Shown here in pieces: positions 1 through 8,334 of a stretch of DNA of 64,000 bases. The notes under the pieces are model-generated. The model did not search any database. It was not told where the DNA came from and saw only the letters and a list, made by a program, of their open reading frames with translations. A program made the position numbers and the translations under genes. Position 1 is the first letter of the stretch; the number at the start of each line of letters is the position of its first letter. The DNA is from Hyphomicrobiales bacterium (GTDB lineage: Bacteria > Pseudomonadota > Alphaproteobacteria > Rhizobiales > Aestuariivirgaceae), in the NCBI GenBank assembly GCA_025363755.1, contig JANYLQ010000012.1, forward strand, positions 1-64,000, in the 5' to 3' direction.

Positions 1-231
1 TTTGCTGACCTCTCATCAGGCAAAGCACAAAGCCTAGCACAGATTGCTTCGACCGCTGGCTGCAATCAATCTCATGTGAGCCGCAGGATTACGCTAGCGT
101 TATTGGCTCCTGATATTGTTGAGATGATACTGGCAGGCACCCAACCACAAACCCTAACACCAGAGAGACTGAAAAAAGCCTGCCCGCTTCCGGCCTCATG
201 GCAAGAGCAGCGGGTGTTGCTCCTCAACTGA
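1..231 (+). CDS. Serine recombinase, C-terminal fragment (cut by window start)
   Basis: The frame is open from base 1 to a TGA at 229-231, giving 76 residues. The segment contains a helix-turn-helix-like stretch (SLAQIASTAGCNQSHVSRR), then LAPDIVEMILAG, a T-P-E-R-L segment and a final W-Q-E-Q-R. This arrangement is typical of the C-terminal end of large 'recombinase family' serine site-specific recombinases found in phages and integrated elements. The catalytic N-terminal resolvase domain lies outside the window, so activity cannot be judged. It lies 295 bp from the 3' end of a tRNA-Gln gene on the opposite strand, so this may be one edge of an integrated element. Confidence 0.7.
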   Translation, partial: FADLSSGKAQSLAQIASTAGCNQSHVSRRITLALLAPDIVEMILAGTQPQTLTPERLKKACPLPASWQEQRVLLLN

Positions 232-526
232 ATAGCATCAAACCAAACCATACTCATTCCGATTGTCGGTTGGGCCGCTCTGTTGCTTTGCAACACATGT
301 AACCAAAGTTGCCCAACGCTGGCGAACATCACGCAAAATTCAACATTAAAACTTCACCAGCCGTGACCGGAACATCAGCGAACAGAGATTTTGACCGGTA
401 CCATTGGCTAAAACCGGCGTTAAATTAGTCTCTGTTGGGTTTAATAAAAAACGATCTGCCACAAACCACGGAAGTTACGCCACTATTTGTGTCACACCTT
501 GTTCCACTCGTTCGGTTCAGTCTGGT

Positions 527-601
527 TGGCTGGGGCGGGAGGGATCGAACCTCCGAATGCCGGAATCAAAATCCGGTGCCTTACCGCTTGGCGACGCCCC
601 A
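527..601 (-). tRNA. tRNA-Gln (anticodon TTG)
   Basis: On the minus strand the sequence folds as a cloverleaf. The acceptor stem is TGGGGCG paired with CGCCCCA, followed by discriminator G and an encoded CCA (527-529). The anticodon stem is CCGGA/TCCGG with loop TTTTGAT, giving anticodon TTG (Gln). The T arm contains GGTTCGATCC. The encoded CCA and intact stems suggest a functional gene. Confidence 0.95.
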
Positions 602-672
602 ACAGCGAAGCGGTCTATAGCCGCTAAGTTTGGGCAGCGCAAACACTTTGGCTCGCGGCGTTTTGTCCGAGC

Positions 673-697
673 AAAAACAGGGTGAATTACCTGTTTT
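673..697 (-). terminator. Rho-independent terminator of the E1/E2 dehydrogenase operon
   Basis: On the minus strand, AAAACAGG and CCTGTTTT form an 8-bp stem just after the stop codon of the E2 gene at 702. The downstream arm runs into a T tract (CCTGTTTTTG). Confidence 0.6.
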
Positions 698-701
698 GGC
701 C

Positions 702-1940
702 TTAAGCCAGCATCAAGGCAGGTTCTTCAATAAAGGCTTTAAAAGCTCGCAACAATTCCGCACCCACCGCGCCATCGACCGCGCGGTGATCACAAGAAAG
801 CGTACATTCCATTAGAGTTTTCAGAACCGGCTGCTTGTTCACGGGTACAAACTGCTCAATGCCCGTCCCCACCGCCAATATTGTAGCTTGCGGCGGATTG
901 ATGATAGCCGTGAATTGTTCGATGCCATACATTCCAAGATTCGAAACAGCGGTTGTCCCACCTGTGTATTCTGGTGGTTGCAATTTGCGGGTGCGGGCAC
1001 GACTTGCCAAATCTTTCATCTCGATGGAAAGTTGCGAGAGCGACTTGTTTTCGGCATTGCGTAGAATGGGAGTAAACAAACCGCCTTCAACCGAAACCGC
1101 CACACCAACATCACTGGACCGGTGTTGCAGAATGCCCTCATCGGTATAAGTCACATTTGCCGCAGGAACGCGTTGCAAGGCAAGCGCTAAAGCCTTGATT
1201 ACATAATCATTAATTGAAAGCTTCCATTTCGGCTTCTTGGTCTCGTCAAGCGGTGCCGTCATATTAATCCGTTCACGGACTAATATTAGCTGTGTGAGAT
1301 CACATTTAGCAGAAAGATAAAAATGCGGAACAGTTTGTTTGGAAAGTGTAAGACGCTGCGCGATCGTACGGCGCATGCCGTCGAGTGGTTTCACATCATA
1401 AGATCCAGCCTGATACATGGCCATGGTGGCTGAGGCATCGGGGGCTGGGGCCGCAACTACTGCTGCAACCGACTTATAACCCTCAACATCCTGAGCGGTA
1501 ATCCGACCACGCGGGCCAGAGCCCATGACTGCGCTCAAATCCAATTTCTTGTGCCGCGCCAAGCGCCGCGCCAAAGGTGTTGCCCGAGTCCCCGACGAAG
1601 AACTTTGAACAATGGTTGCTATTTTTTCAAGCACACCCGATTTTAAAACTTGAGCAGCTTCAACAACGGGGGCCACAGCTTTCGTTTCTAGCACGGCTTC
1701 TCCCGCCGCGTATATCATCGCAACAATTGCACCAATGGGTGTGGCAGCGCCTGATTGCGCTTCAATATTGTTGATGATACCGCCAGCCGGCGCATCAATC
1801 TCGATTGCAGATTTATCGGTTTCCATCTCAAAAAGCACTTGGCCTTTTTTAACAGTGTCACCGTTTTTCACATGCCACTTGGAAATAATACCGGTGGCCA
1901 TATCCATATCGACTTTTGGGAGAATGACTTCGACAGCCAT
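702..1940 (-). CDS. Dihydrolipoamide acyltransferase (E2) of a pyruvate/acetoin-type dehydrogenase complex
   Basis: This is the E2 core of a 2-oxo-acid or acyloin dehydrogenase complex, moving an acyl group from the E1-bound TPP adduct to CoA through lipoate. The 412-residue protein has one N-terminal lipoyl domain with the modified lysine in ETDKS (K43). A peripheral subunit-binding domain follows at about 119-155 (RATPLARRLARHKKLDL). The C-terminal acyltransferase domain carries the catalytic H-x3-D-G at H385-D389-G390. It is the last gene of a leftward E1alpha-E1beta-E2 operon, its ATG abutting the E1beta stop, with a terminator after it. No E3 gene is linked. Sequence alone cannot separate pyruvate from acetoin or another acyloin as substrate. 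A single lipoyl domain and an E1beta without one fit AcoC-like complexes as well as PDH. Confidence 0.9.
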   Translation of the reverse strand: MAVEVILPKVDMDMATGIISKWHVKNGDTVKKGQVLFEMETDKSAIEIDAPAGGIINNIEAQSGAATPIGAIVAMIYAAGEAVLETKAVAPVVEAAQVLKSGVLEKIATIVQSSSSGTRATPLARRLARHKKLDLSAVMGSGPRGRITAQDVEGYKSVAAVVAAPAPDASATMAMYQAGSYDVKPLDGMRRTIAQRLTLSKQTVPHFYLSAKCDLTQLILVRERINMTAPLDETKKPKWKLSINDYVIKALALALQRVPAANVTYTDEGILQHRSSDVGVAVSVEGGLFTPILRNAENKSLSQLSIEMKDLASRARTRKLQPPEYTGGTTAVSNLGMYGIEQFTAIINPPQATILAVGTGIEQFVPVNKQPVLKTLMECTLSCDHRAVDGAVGAELLRAFKAFIEEPALMLA

Positions 1941-2927
1941 TTAAATGCGGCCCTTCACCAAATTGCGCAAGGCTTCAACAATACCGTCGACTTGTGGTAC
2001 AGCGGCCTTTTCCAAAATCGGGCTGTAAGGAATGGGGCTTTCAGCACCCCCCAGTCGCAAGATGGGCGCATCGAGATAATCAAAAGCTTCGCTTTCGGCC
2101 ACCAGCGCGCTGATCTCAGCACCGATGCCAAGGGTTTTGACACCTTCATAAATGCAGGCAAGCCGCGTGGTTTTTTTAACACTGGCAATAATCGTCGCTG
2201 TATCAATCGGGCGGATCGAGCGAAGATCGACCACTTCAACTTCAATGCCTTCTGCCTGCAAAATCTCAGCGGCCTCTAAAGCCTTGTGCACCATGATCGC
2301 AGCAGCAACCACAGTCACATCGCGGCCCTCGCGGGCCACATGAGCCTTGCCGATCGGTGTTAGATAATGACCCTCAGGCACATCGCCTTTAATTTTGTAA
2401 AGTAGCTTATGTTCAAAAATCAAAACCGGATCAGGGTCTTCAATCGCCGCCAGCAACATGCCCTTGGCATCGGCGGGTGTTGAAGGCTCAATCACTTTCA
2501 AGCCGGGCACATGTGCAAACCACGCTTCGAGCGATTGTGAGTGTTGTGCAGCAGCACCCGTGCCCGAACCGCAAGGCATGCGAAACACCACGGGCACGTT
2601 CACTTTACCACCCAGCATATAACGCATTTTAGCAGCCTGATTCACGATCTGCTCCATGGCGAGGCCGGAAAAGTCTGAAAACTGAAATTCCAAAATTGGT
2701 CGCGAGCCTGCAACGGCTGCTCCCACAGCAGCACCCGCGGTGCCTAACTCTGCAATTGGCGTATCCATCACCCTGTCTTCGCCAAATTTATGAACCAGAT
2801 CACCAGTCACACCAAAAGCGCCGCCATAAACGCCAATATCTTCGCCCATGATGAATACACGTTCATCGGCTTCCATGGCAATATCCAATGCTTCGTGCAA
2901 AGCTTGCGCAAAAGACAGTTCACGCAT
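1941..2927 (-). CDS. TPP-dependent dehydrogenase E1 component, beta subunit (PdhB/AcoB-like)
   Basis: This is the beta subunit of the heterotetrameric alpha2beta2 E1 that decarboxylates or cleaves the substrate on thiamine diphosphate. The 328 residues cover the transketolase-like pyrimidine domain (start [18 protein letters not shown], then [14 protein letters not shown]) and the C-terminal regulatory domain (about 200-320). It has no N-terminal lipoyl domain. From general knowledge, the housekeeping rhizobial PdhB usually carries one and is about 460 residues, so this looks like a second, AcoB/BKD-type complex. The stop is followed directly by the E2 start, and its start overlaps the E1alpha stop by one base, so the three are translated as a unit. 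Confidence 0.9.
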   Translation of the reverse strand: MRELSFAQALHEALDIAMEADERVFIMGEDIGVYGGAFGVTGDLVHKFGEDRVMDTPIAELGTAGAAVGAAVAGSRPILEFQFSDFSGLAMEQIVNQAAKMRYMLGGKVNVPVVFRMPCGSGTGAAAQHSQSLEAWFAHVPGLKVIEPSTPADAKGMLLAAIEDPDPVLIFEHKLLYKIKGDVPEGHYLTPIGKAHVAREGRDVTVVAAAIMVHKALEAAEILQAEGIEVEVVDLRSIRPIDTATIIASVKKTTRLACIYEGVKTLGIGAEISALVAESEAFDYLDAPILRLGGAESPIPYSPILEKAAVPQVDGIVEALRNLVKGRI

Positions 2928-3952
2928 TATGCAATTTCCCTTGCATAAACATCGCGTGTCACATCCTCGGGCACAGGGTCGGTTCCGCTACGCGCAAAGT
3001 TAAAACCATCTTCAATCTCAGCTTTAACACTAGCCTGCACGGCATCAATATCGGCTTGCTTAAAAATACCCATATCCAAAAGTTCTTTTTCAAAAAGCGG
3101 AATGGGGTCACGCGCCTTCCACTCTTCGATCTCTTCTTTCGTGCGATACTTATTGCGGTCGCTGCGTGAGTGGCCGCGCGTGCGATAAGTTTTGCATTCG
3201 ATCAATGTTGGCCCTTCACCACGGCGCGCGCGTTCAGTGGCCACCACCATGGCTTCGGCGACGTCAGCGATGTTGTTACCGTCCACAATCACGCCCGGCA
3301 TGTTATAGGAAGAGGCGCGGTCAGCCACATTGGGTACAGACATCGAACGATCAGTCGAAACCGACATACCGTAACCATTGTTTTCGCAAACATAGACAAC
3401 GGGTAATTTCCAAACCGCGGCGAGATTCAGCGATTCATGAAACGCGCCTTCATTCGATGCGCCGTCACCAAAAAAACACACAGCCACATCATCGCGCTTT
3501 TGCTGTTTGATGGCCAATGCCGCACCCGTTGCCAATGGCAAACCGCCGCCGACAATTCCGTTAGCACCCAAATTGCCAGTTTCCGGATCAGCGATGTGCA
3601 TCGAGCCGCCGCGGCCCTTGCAATAGCCTTCTTCTTTGCCAAAAAATTCGGCGAACATGTATTTGGCTTCAGCACCTTTGCCGATGCAATGGCCGTGGCC
3701 ACGATGGGTAGAGGTAATGTAGTCGGTTTTACGCAGCCCCATGGTGATGCCAACAGCCGAGGCTTCTTGGCCGATTGATAAATGCATGGTCCCGTGGGTG
3801 AGGCCGCGAATGTAAGAGTCCTCAGCCATCTCCTCGAACATGCGCACCAAATGCATTTTGCGCAAAGCTTCCTTCAACGCAGCGGGAGAAGTGTTGGCGT
3901 AGAATGGACGTTGGTTTTTGCCGAGGTTGGCTTTTTTGAGTGCGGAATTCAT
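2927..3952 (-). CDS. TPP-dependent dehydrogenase E1 component, alpha subunit (PdhA/AcoA-like)
   Basis: This E1 alpha subunit binds thiamine diphosphate. The TPP motif runs from [10 protein letters not shown] (GDG at about 162-164) to ENN (about 190-192). HRGHGH and the GRGGSMH segment are characteristic of the PDH/acetoin-dehydrogenase alpha family. I start it at the ATG at 3952 ([10 protein letters not shown]), 341 residues, with ACAGG about 5 nt upstream. The frame stays open to a GTG at 3994, but that codon sits inside a terminator-like leader hairpin and has no ribosome-binding site. It is the first gene of the operon. Upstream is a strong sigma-70-type promoter (4040-4067). The substrate may be pyruvate, acetoin or a related acyloin. 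Confidence 0.88.
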   Translation of the reverse strand: MNSALKKANLGKNQRPFYANTSPAALKEALRKMHLVRMFEEMAEDSYIRGLTHGTMHLSIGQEASAVGITMGLRKTDYITSTHRGHGHCIGKGAEAKYMFAEFFGKEEGYCKGRGGSMHIADPETGNLGANGIVGGGLPLATGAALAIKQQKRDDVAVCFFGDGASNEGAFHESLNLAAVWKLPVVYVCENNGYGMSVSTDRSMSVPNVADRASSYNMPGVIVDGNNIADVAEAMVVATERARRGEGPTLIECKTYRTRGHSRSDRNKYRTKEEIEEWKARDPIPLFEKELLDMGIFKQADIDAVQASVKAEIEDGFNFARSGTDPVPEDVTRDVYAREIA

Positions 3953-3970
3953 GAGACCTGTTTCGATTTC

Positions 3971-4029
3971 AAAAATAAAAACGAGCGTGGCCACGGTTAG
4001 GGAGAACCGGGGAGGAGAAGGCCACGCTC
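3971..4029 (-). promoter_or_regulatory. Terminator-like leader hairpin (possible attenuator) before the E1/E2 operon
   Basis: On the minus strand GAGCGTGGCC (4029-4020) pairs perfectly with GGCCACGCTC (3992-3983), followed at once by GTTTTTATTTTT. The loop holds a nested CGGTT/AACCG helix. The element lies between the promoter and the E1alpha start, so it has the form of an intrinsic terminator inside the mRNA leader. Confidence 0.6.
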
Positions 4030-4039
4030 TGAAGTTTTA

Positions 4040-4067
4040 ATTATACTTTTGCGGTTTTAAAAGTCAA
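4040..4067 (-). promoter_or_regulatory. Sigma-70-type promoter of the E1/E2 dehydrogenase operon
   Basis: Read on the minus strand, TTGACT (-35, 4067-4062) and TATAAT (-10, 4045-4040) are separated by 16 bp. The predicted transcript starts near 4033, immediately before the leader hairpin. Confidence 0.7.
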
Positions 4068-4293
4068 TATGTAACATAATAAGAGTTGCGATTGATAAAC
4101 GCGAATTCCTTCACCGCACAACTCAACGTTAAAGCAAAATGAATTTAAACCCATAAATAGAAATCAACTCTAGATGGCCTAAATGCTTCGCGCAGGCGAT
4201 TTTCAAGTGCGAGCTACCCCTCTAGCAGCCAGACCAAAAAACGCCTCAAGCGACCCTGAAAATAGATTTAAATGCTACGTGAAGATATTACTT

Positions 4294-5070
4294 CTAGTAT
4301 TGATCCCGGATAGCGGAAAGTTCACCCGCCAACTTCTTAGAATCGCGGTCATTCACCGCTTGTTGCATAGAATTTAAGCGCGGCAACATCAGCGCGCCGA
4401 CAATGGCGAAGAATTCATCATCGCCGATTCCTTTGATAGCACCACCCTCTTCCGCCAATAACAAAGCCAAGCAAGTGGTAGCGCACACCGCAACATTCGG
4501 ATCGCCATCTCCCAAAAGCTTGCCCGTGTTTCGCAATACCCCATGCCGCGCGATCGGCGCCGCTTCCACCAAGGCCAAAAGAGTCTGGCTCAAAAACTCA
4601 AGCTTATCAGCAGGCGCTTTAGCCAAAGCCAATTCACGCCGCGCGGCATCGATACGGTGTTCGAGCACCAGATAAGGCGGCTCAGCCCATCGCGACAGAA
4701 CGTTCTGGCAGCTGCGGAAAAAATAAGCGTTGAAAATCGGGTTTTCGACCAGCTTATTATGGCTGATGGCGGTTTGCACTTCATCCATAAAACCAGTGGT
4801 AAAAGGCGATGGCAATTTGCGCCAATTAGGAAGCAAAAGCCTGATCGAAAGATTACCGCCCTTGGTCATCACATCATCGACTACACGGGCCACTCCGGCA
4901 ACCATACGCGAGAGGAAAGTGGATTGGCGCGGGAACGCAGTGCCCTGCCCATCAGCATTACGCATATCACGGACATAAAACTGCGCGGTGCGCAGACTGT
5001 CGCGAAATCCAGCAGCCATGCACCAAGCATGATCAGACAAACGTTCAGCGGTTTTGAATGCAATGCTCAT
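4294..5070 (-). CDS. Hypothetical protein
   Basis: I do not recognise this protein. From ATG 5070 (MSIAFKTAERLSDHAWCMAAG) it has 258 residues, is mostly soluble and alpha-helical in character, and shows no signal peptide or membrane segment. The C-terminal half is rich in Ala/Leu helices. The frame continues upstream to 5235, but that would run into the divergent gene starting at 5123, so the inner ATG is preferred. It shares a short divergent promoter region with 5123-5740. The 220 bp between its stop and the E1alpha promoter hold no gene I can support. Confidence 0.6.
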   Translation of the reverse strand: MSIAFKTAERLSDHAWCMAAGFRDSLRTAQFYVRDMRNADGQGTAFPRQSTFLSRMVAGVARVVDDVMTKGGNLSIRLLLPNWRKLPSPFTTGFMDEVQTAISHNKLVENPIFNAYFFRSCQNVLSRWAEPPYLVLEHRIDAARRELALAKAPADKLEFLSQTLLALVEAAPIARHGVLRNTGKLLGDGDPNVAVCATTCLALLLAEEGGAIKGIGDDEFFAIVGALMLPRLNSMQQAVNDRDSKKLAGELSAIRDQY

Positions 5071-5122
5071 GCGTCCAATTGAGCCTTGCCACGGCCGCTT
5101 CGTCAAGCGATGATATGGTCGC

Positions 5123-5740
5123 ATGAAAACACCGTTAACAACCGATGTTTCGAAAATCGATGATTTGGCCCACGCGGCCAGACGCTTTCGCACAGTGTTG
5201 CAGATGTTCGAAACCAATCTGGATTTGCTGTTCAAAAACTCGTCGCTCTCAACCGTGGTGGATCATGCTGCACTTGCAACGGCGTTTTCAAATTGGCGTC
5301 AGCGCTTTGATCAAACCAAATATCTTGCTGATACCAATCGCCACGACTTTGTGATTTTCGCTGCTGGGCTGATGTTGAAAGAATTGGTTTCGGCATCCCC
5401 GCTGAAAACCCAACCCCGCAAACCAACTGAAGGCGCTGTGGCGGTTGCTTCAACAGATCAGTTATTAACCCGCTGGCCTGAAGGCTATGCCTATACGAGT
5501 TTTTGTTTATCCGTCGCCGGAGCAATTTTGCGCGAAATGGGCGAGACCGAACCGGAAACCGGCGGCCCATCGGACGATCCAGCATTCTGGGACACGTTCA
5601 AAGAAAACACCATGGAAAGTCCAGCTTCAGCAATTGCCTTCTTTGACTTGGTTTGCGGCCAAGAACCAAACTGGGACGCGCCCGATGTGCCATGGATGAG
5701 AAAAGCTTTGAAGCAAAAGCGCGAGTTGTTGAAGGGTTAA
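5123..5740 (+). CDS. Hypothetical protein
   Basis: This is a 205-residue soluble protein of unknown function, starting at ATG 5123 (MKTPLTTDVSKIDDLAHAAR). It has a helical N-terminal half with an aromatic/charged WRQRFDQTKYLADTNRHDF segment and an acidic C-terminal third (GETEPETGGPSDDPAFWDTF). No transmembrane or catalytic motif is visible. Its stop overlaps the stop of the convergent ABC ATPase gene by 4 bp. It is divergent from the neighbouring hypothetical gene with 52 bp between the starts, so the two may be co-regulated. Confidence 0.6.
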   Translation: MKTPLTTDVSKIDDLAHAARRFRTVLQMFETNLDLLFKNSSLSTVVDHAALATAFSNWRQRFDQTKYLADTNRHDFVIFAAGLMLKELVSASPLKTQPRKPTEGAVAVASTDQLLTRWPEGYAYTSFCLSVAGAILREMGETEPETGGPSDDPAFWDTFKENTMESPASAIAFFDLVCGQEPNWDAPDVPWMRKALKQKRELLKG

Positions 5741-6795
5741 CGCACACCAACCCGCGCACCCGTCTCACCATCAAAGATAAACGCGCGGCCCAAATCAAAC
5801 TGCAACGACAAAGGCGTATCGATCGCCGCCTGGTAATCACGAGCCGCGCGGGCCACAATCAGCTGTTCACCATTTTTAACAGCAACCAAAGTTTGATCAC
5901 CCGTAGGCTCCAGCGAATAAAGCGGCGCAGTCAAATGAGCTTTGGTTTTGGTAACAATCATCACATCCTCTGGCCTGATGCCAAAAACAACTTTTGCATG
6001 ATCTGCATGCTTCAAGCCTGAAACACTGACCCCGGGCCCACCGAACACACCTTTGGAAATTGACCCCTTAATCAAATTCATCGGCGTCGATCCGATAAAT
6101 CCCGCAACAAACATATTAGTTGGATTGTTGTAAATCTCATCAGGCGTTCCAAGTTGTTGGATTTTGCCCTTATTCATAATCGCAATGCGGTCAGCCAAAG
6201 TCATGGCCTCAATCTGATCATGGGTCACATAGACAGTCGTTGTCTCCAGCCGCTTTTGAATGTGTTTGAGTTGCGCGCGCATCGACAGGCGCAACTTGGC
6301 ATCCAAGTTCGACAACGGCTCATCCATCAAAAACACCTGCGGCTGGCGCACAATAGCGCGGGCCAAGGCAGCGCGCTGACGTTGACCGCCTGAAAGCGCT
6401 TTGGGCTTACGCTCCAGCAAATCACCCAGCTCCACCATCTCAGCTGCTTTGCGCACCAAGCCATCCTGTTCAGTTTTGGGAACGCCGCGCATGCGCAAAG
6501 GAAAGCGGATGTTTTCATAAATCGACATGTTTGGATAAAGCGCGTAACTCTGAAACACCATGGCCACGTCACGGTCACGCGCGTCCACATCGGTCATGCG
6601 CTGTCCGGCGATATCAATTTCACCGCCCGTTGGCATTTCGAGCCCCGCGATCATCCGCATCGTCGTGGTTTTGCCGCAGCCCGATGGCCCTAGAAACACC
6701 ATGAATTCTTTGTCATTAATCTCAAGATCAATGGCGTCCACACCCACCACTGCGCCCCAAGCTTTGGACACTTTTTTCAAACTGATTGAAGCCAT
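5737..6795 (-). CDS. ABC transporter ATP-binding protein, UgpC/MalK type
   Basis: This is the ATPase subunit of a carbohydrate-type ABC importer acting on the cytoplasmic side of the inner membrane. Visible are Walker A GPSGCGKT (36-43), Q-loop (VFQSYALYP), signature LSGGQ (134-138), Walker B FLMDEP (155-160) and the switch histidine in THDQ. A C-terminal TOBE/MalK-like regulatory domain follows (about 235-352), giving the 352 residues usual for CUT1-family ATPases. It is separated from the permease and binding-protein genes (9279-12630, same strand) by the two plus-strand enzyme genes. It is the only ATPase nearby, so it probably completes that importer. It diverges from the DXR-II-like gene across a 175-bp regulatory gap. 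Confidence 0.93.
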   Translation of the reverse strand: MASISLKKVSKAWGAVVGVDAIDLEINDKEFMVFLGPSGCGKTTTMRMIAGLEMPTGGEIDIAGQRMTDVDARDRDVAMVFQSYALYPNMSIYENIRFPLRMRGVPKTEQDGLVRKAAEMVELGDLLERKPKALSGGQRQRAALARAIVRQPQVFLMDEPLSNLDAKLRLSMRAQLKHIQKRLETTTVYVTHDQIEAMTLADRIAIMNKGKIQQLGTPDEIYNNPTNMFVAGFIGSTPMNLIKGSISKGVFGGPGVSVSGLKHADHAKVVFGIRPEDVMIVTKTKAHLTAPLYSLEPTGDQTLVAVKNGEQLIVARAARDYQAAIDTPLSLQFDLGRAFIFDGETGARVGVR

Positions 6796-6901
6796 TTAGA
6801 TTTTCGCCCTTCCTCACCAGATTAGCCCAACAACCACTCTTGTAAAGTTGGTGGTTTTAGGTTCAAAGCCACAAGCAATTTCTTGCAAGTTGGGCTTCTG
6901 T

Positions 6902-6915
6902 CAATTATAGTACTA
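6902..6915. promoter_or_regulatory. Candidate operator: CAATTAnnnTACTA motif, copy 1
   Basis: CAATTATAGTACTA lies in the divergent gap between the ABC ATPase and the DXR-II-like gene. It overlaps the 10-bp perfect palindrome ATAGTACTAT (6907-6916). The same CAATTAnnnTACTA pattern occurs at 12871-12884 upstream of dxs. A role as the site for the locus's SorC-type regulator is inference. Confidence 0.4.
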
Positions 6916-6970
6916 TTGTTATATCAGAAGATCAAATGTATCTTTTAACTTTTCCGAACAGGAAGCACAA

Positions 6971-8317
6971 ATGTCGAAGAAATCTTACCTGCCGCCACAT
7001 TCTCAAGCCCCCGCTCACGGCCTTGCCGCTGATTTGGCGCGGCGTTTTGCCGAAACTGGCAAGCCGATTCGCGTAGGCTTGATCGGCTCAGGCGAAATGG
7101 GAACCGACATTGTGACCCAGTGCAACCAGATGACAGGCATTACCGTGGCTGCCATTGCCGAGATTAATTCGGGTGCAGCCAAGAAGGCCTATATGATTGC
7201 AGGACGCGACGAGAGCACATTTTTTGCCAGCAACAAGAAATCAGAATTTGATGCTGCTATCGCCGCTGGAAAATCCGCCACCACCGAAGATGCGCAGCTG
7301 GTCTGCAACAGCGAACATATTGATGTGGTCATCGACGCCACAGGCAAACCCGCCGTAGGTGCCGAGATTGGTTTGACTGCTATGGAACATGGCAAGCATC
7401 TCGTCATGATGAATGTCGAAGCTGATGTCACCATTGGCGCATATTTAAAGCGCGAGGCTGCGCGGCTGGGCGTGGTTTATACTTTGGGCGCAGGCGATGA
7501 ACCATCAAGCTGCATGGAGCTGGTGAATTTTGTAACGGGCATGGGCTATCCCATCGTTGCGGCTGGCAAGGGCAAAAACAATCCGCTGAAAATTGATGCA
7601 ACACCTGATGAATATGCCGAGGAAGCCAAGCTCCGCAATATGAATGTGCGCATGTTGGTTGAATTTGTTGATGGCTCGAAGACCATGGTTGAAATGGCTG
7701 CGATTTCCAACGCCACCGGACTGGTACCTGATAAGGCTGGAATGCACGGCCCTTCGTGCTCGATTACCGAACTTGAACATGTTTTGTGCCCAGTCGCTGA
7801 TGGTGGCATTCTTTCGAAAAAGGGTGTGGTGGATTTCTCCATCGGCAAAGGCGTTGCACCCGGCGTTTTCGTAATTGCTGAAATGTCTCATCCGCGCGTC
7901 CGCGAGCGCATGCATGATTTGAAATTGGGTAAAGGGCCATATTATCGCTTCTTCCGTCCTTATCATTTAACGTCGCTTGAAGTGCCGCTATCTTGTGCGC
8001 GCGCTGTGCTCTACGGAATCCCCGATATGCAGCCGCGCGATGTGCCAACTTCTGAAGTTTGCGCTGTGGCGAAAAAGGATTTGAAAGTGGGTGAGCGTTT
8101 AGACGCGATTGGCGAATATACTTACCGCGCTTGGATCATGACGGTTGCCGAAGCTGTGGCTTCCAAAGGTGTTCCTTGTGGTTTGATCGAAAATGGCAAA
8201 GTCACCAAGCCTATCAAGATGGGTGAATTGCTCACCACAGAAAATATCTCAATTGATACCTCCGCTAAAATTGTTACGCTGCGTAAGAGGCAAGACGATA
8301 TGTTAAAAGCCTCATAG
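6971..8317 (+). CDS. DXP reductoisomerase type II (DXR-II/DRL)-like oxidoreductase with SAF domain
   Basis: This 448-residue NAD(P)-dependent oxidoreductase belongs to the 'predicted homoserine dehydrogenase with C-terminal SAF domain' family (COG4091). That family includes Brucella abortus DRL/DXR-II, which converts 1-deoxy-D-xylulose 5-phosphate to 2-C-methyl-D-erythritol 4-phosphate. The Rossmann motif is GLIGSGEMGTD (about 37-46). IDATGKPAVG, HLVMMNVEADV, VAAGKG and NATGLVP are family blocks, and a SAF-like region occupies about 355-430. The ATG has AGGAAG 5 nt upstream. It forms an operon with the PfkB kinase (17 bp gap) inside an ABC-sugar locus that also encodes DXS, which supports a DXP/MEP-related substrate. 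Family members have diverged, so the exact reaction, and whether it runs in the reductive or oxidative direction, is not settled. Confidence 0.8.
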   Translation: MSKKSYLPPHSQAPAHGLAADLARRFAETGKPIRVGLIGSGEMGTDIVTQCNQMTGITVAAIAEINSGAAKKAYMIAGRDESTFFASNKKSEFDAAIAAGKSATTEDAQLVCNSEHIDVVIDATGKPAVGAEIGLTAMEHGKHLVMMNVEADVTIGAYLKREAARLGVVYTLGAGDEPSSCMELVNFVTGMGYPIVAAGKGKNNPLKIDATPDEYAEEAKLRNMNVRMLVEFVDGSKTMVEMAAISNATGLVPDKAGMHGPSCSITELEHVLCPVADGGILSKKGVVDFSIGKGVAPGVFVIAEMSHPRVRERMHDLKLGKGPYYRFFRPYHLTSLEVPLSCARAVLYGIPDMQPRDVPTSEVCAVAKKDLKVGERLDAIGEYTYRAWIMTVAEAVASKGVPCGLIENGKVTKPIKMGELLTTENISIDTSAKIVTLRKRQDDMLKAS

Positions 8318-8334
8318 TTTTATTGGAGGCCAAT

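Noticed and set aside
231-526. Attachment-site repeat of the tRNA-Gln 3' end between the recombinase and the tRNA
   Set aside because: No second copy of the tRNA 3' sequence could be found by eye in this gap.
1755-2279. Long plus-strand open frame opposite the E1beta/E2 genes (174 codons)
   Set aside because: It is antisense to two clearly conserved coding regions and its translation resembles no protein.
3953-3994. GTG start at 3994 extending E1alpha by 14 residues
   Set aside because: The codon falls inside the leader stem-loop, has no ribosome-binding site, and the added residues do not resemble the family N-terminus.
7505-7966. Minus-strand frame of 153 codons within the DXR-II-like gene
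   Set aside because: Shadow frame of a strongly conserved gene, with no ribosome-binding site or recognisable motif.
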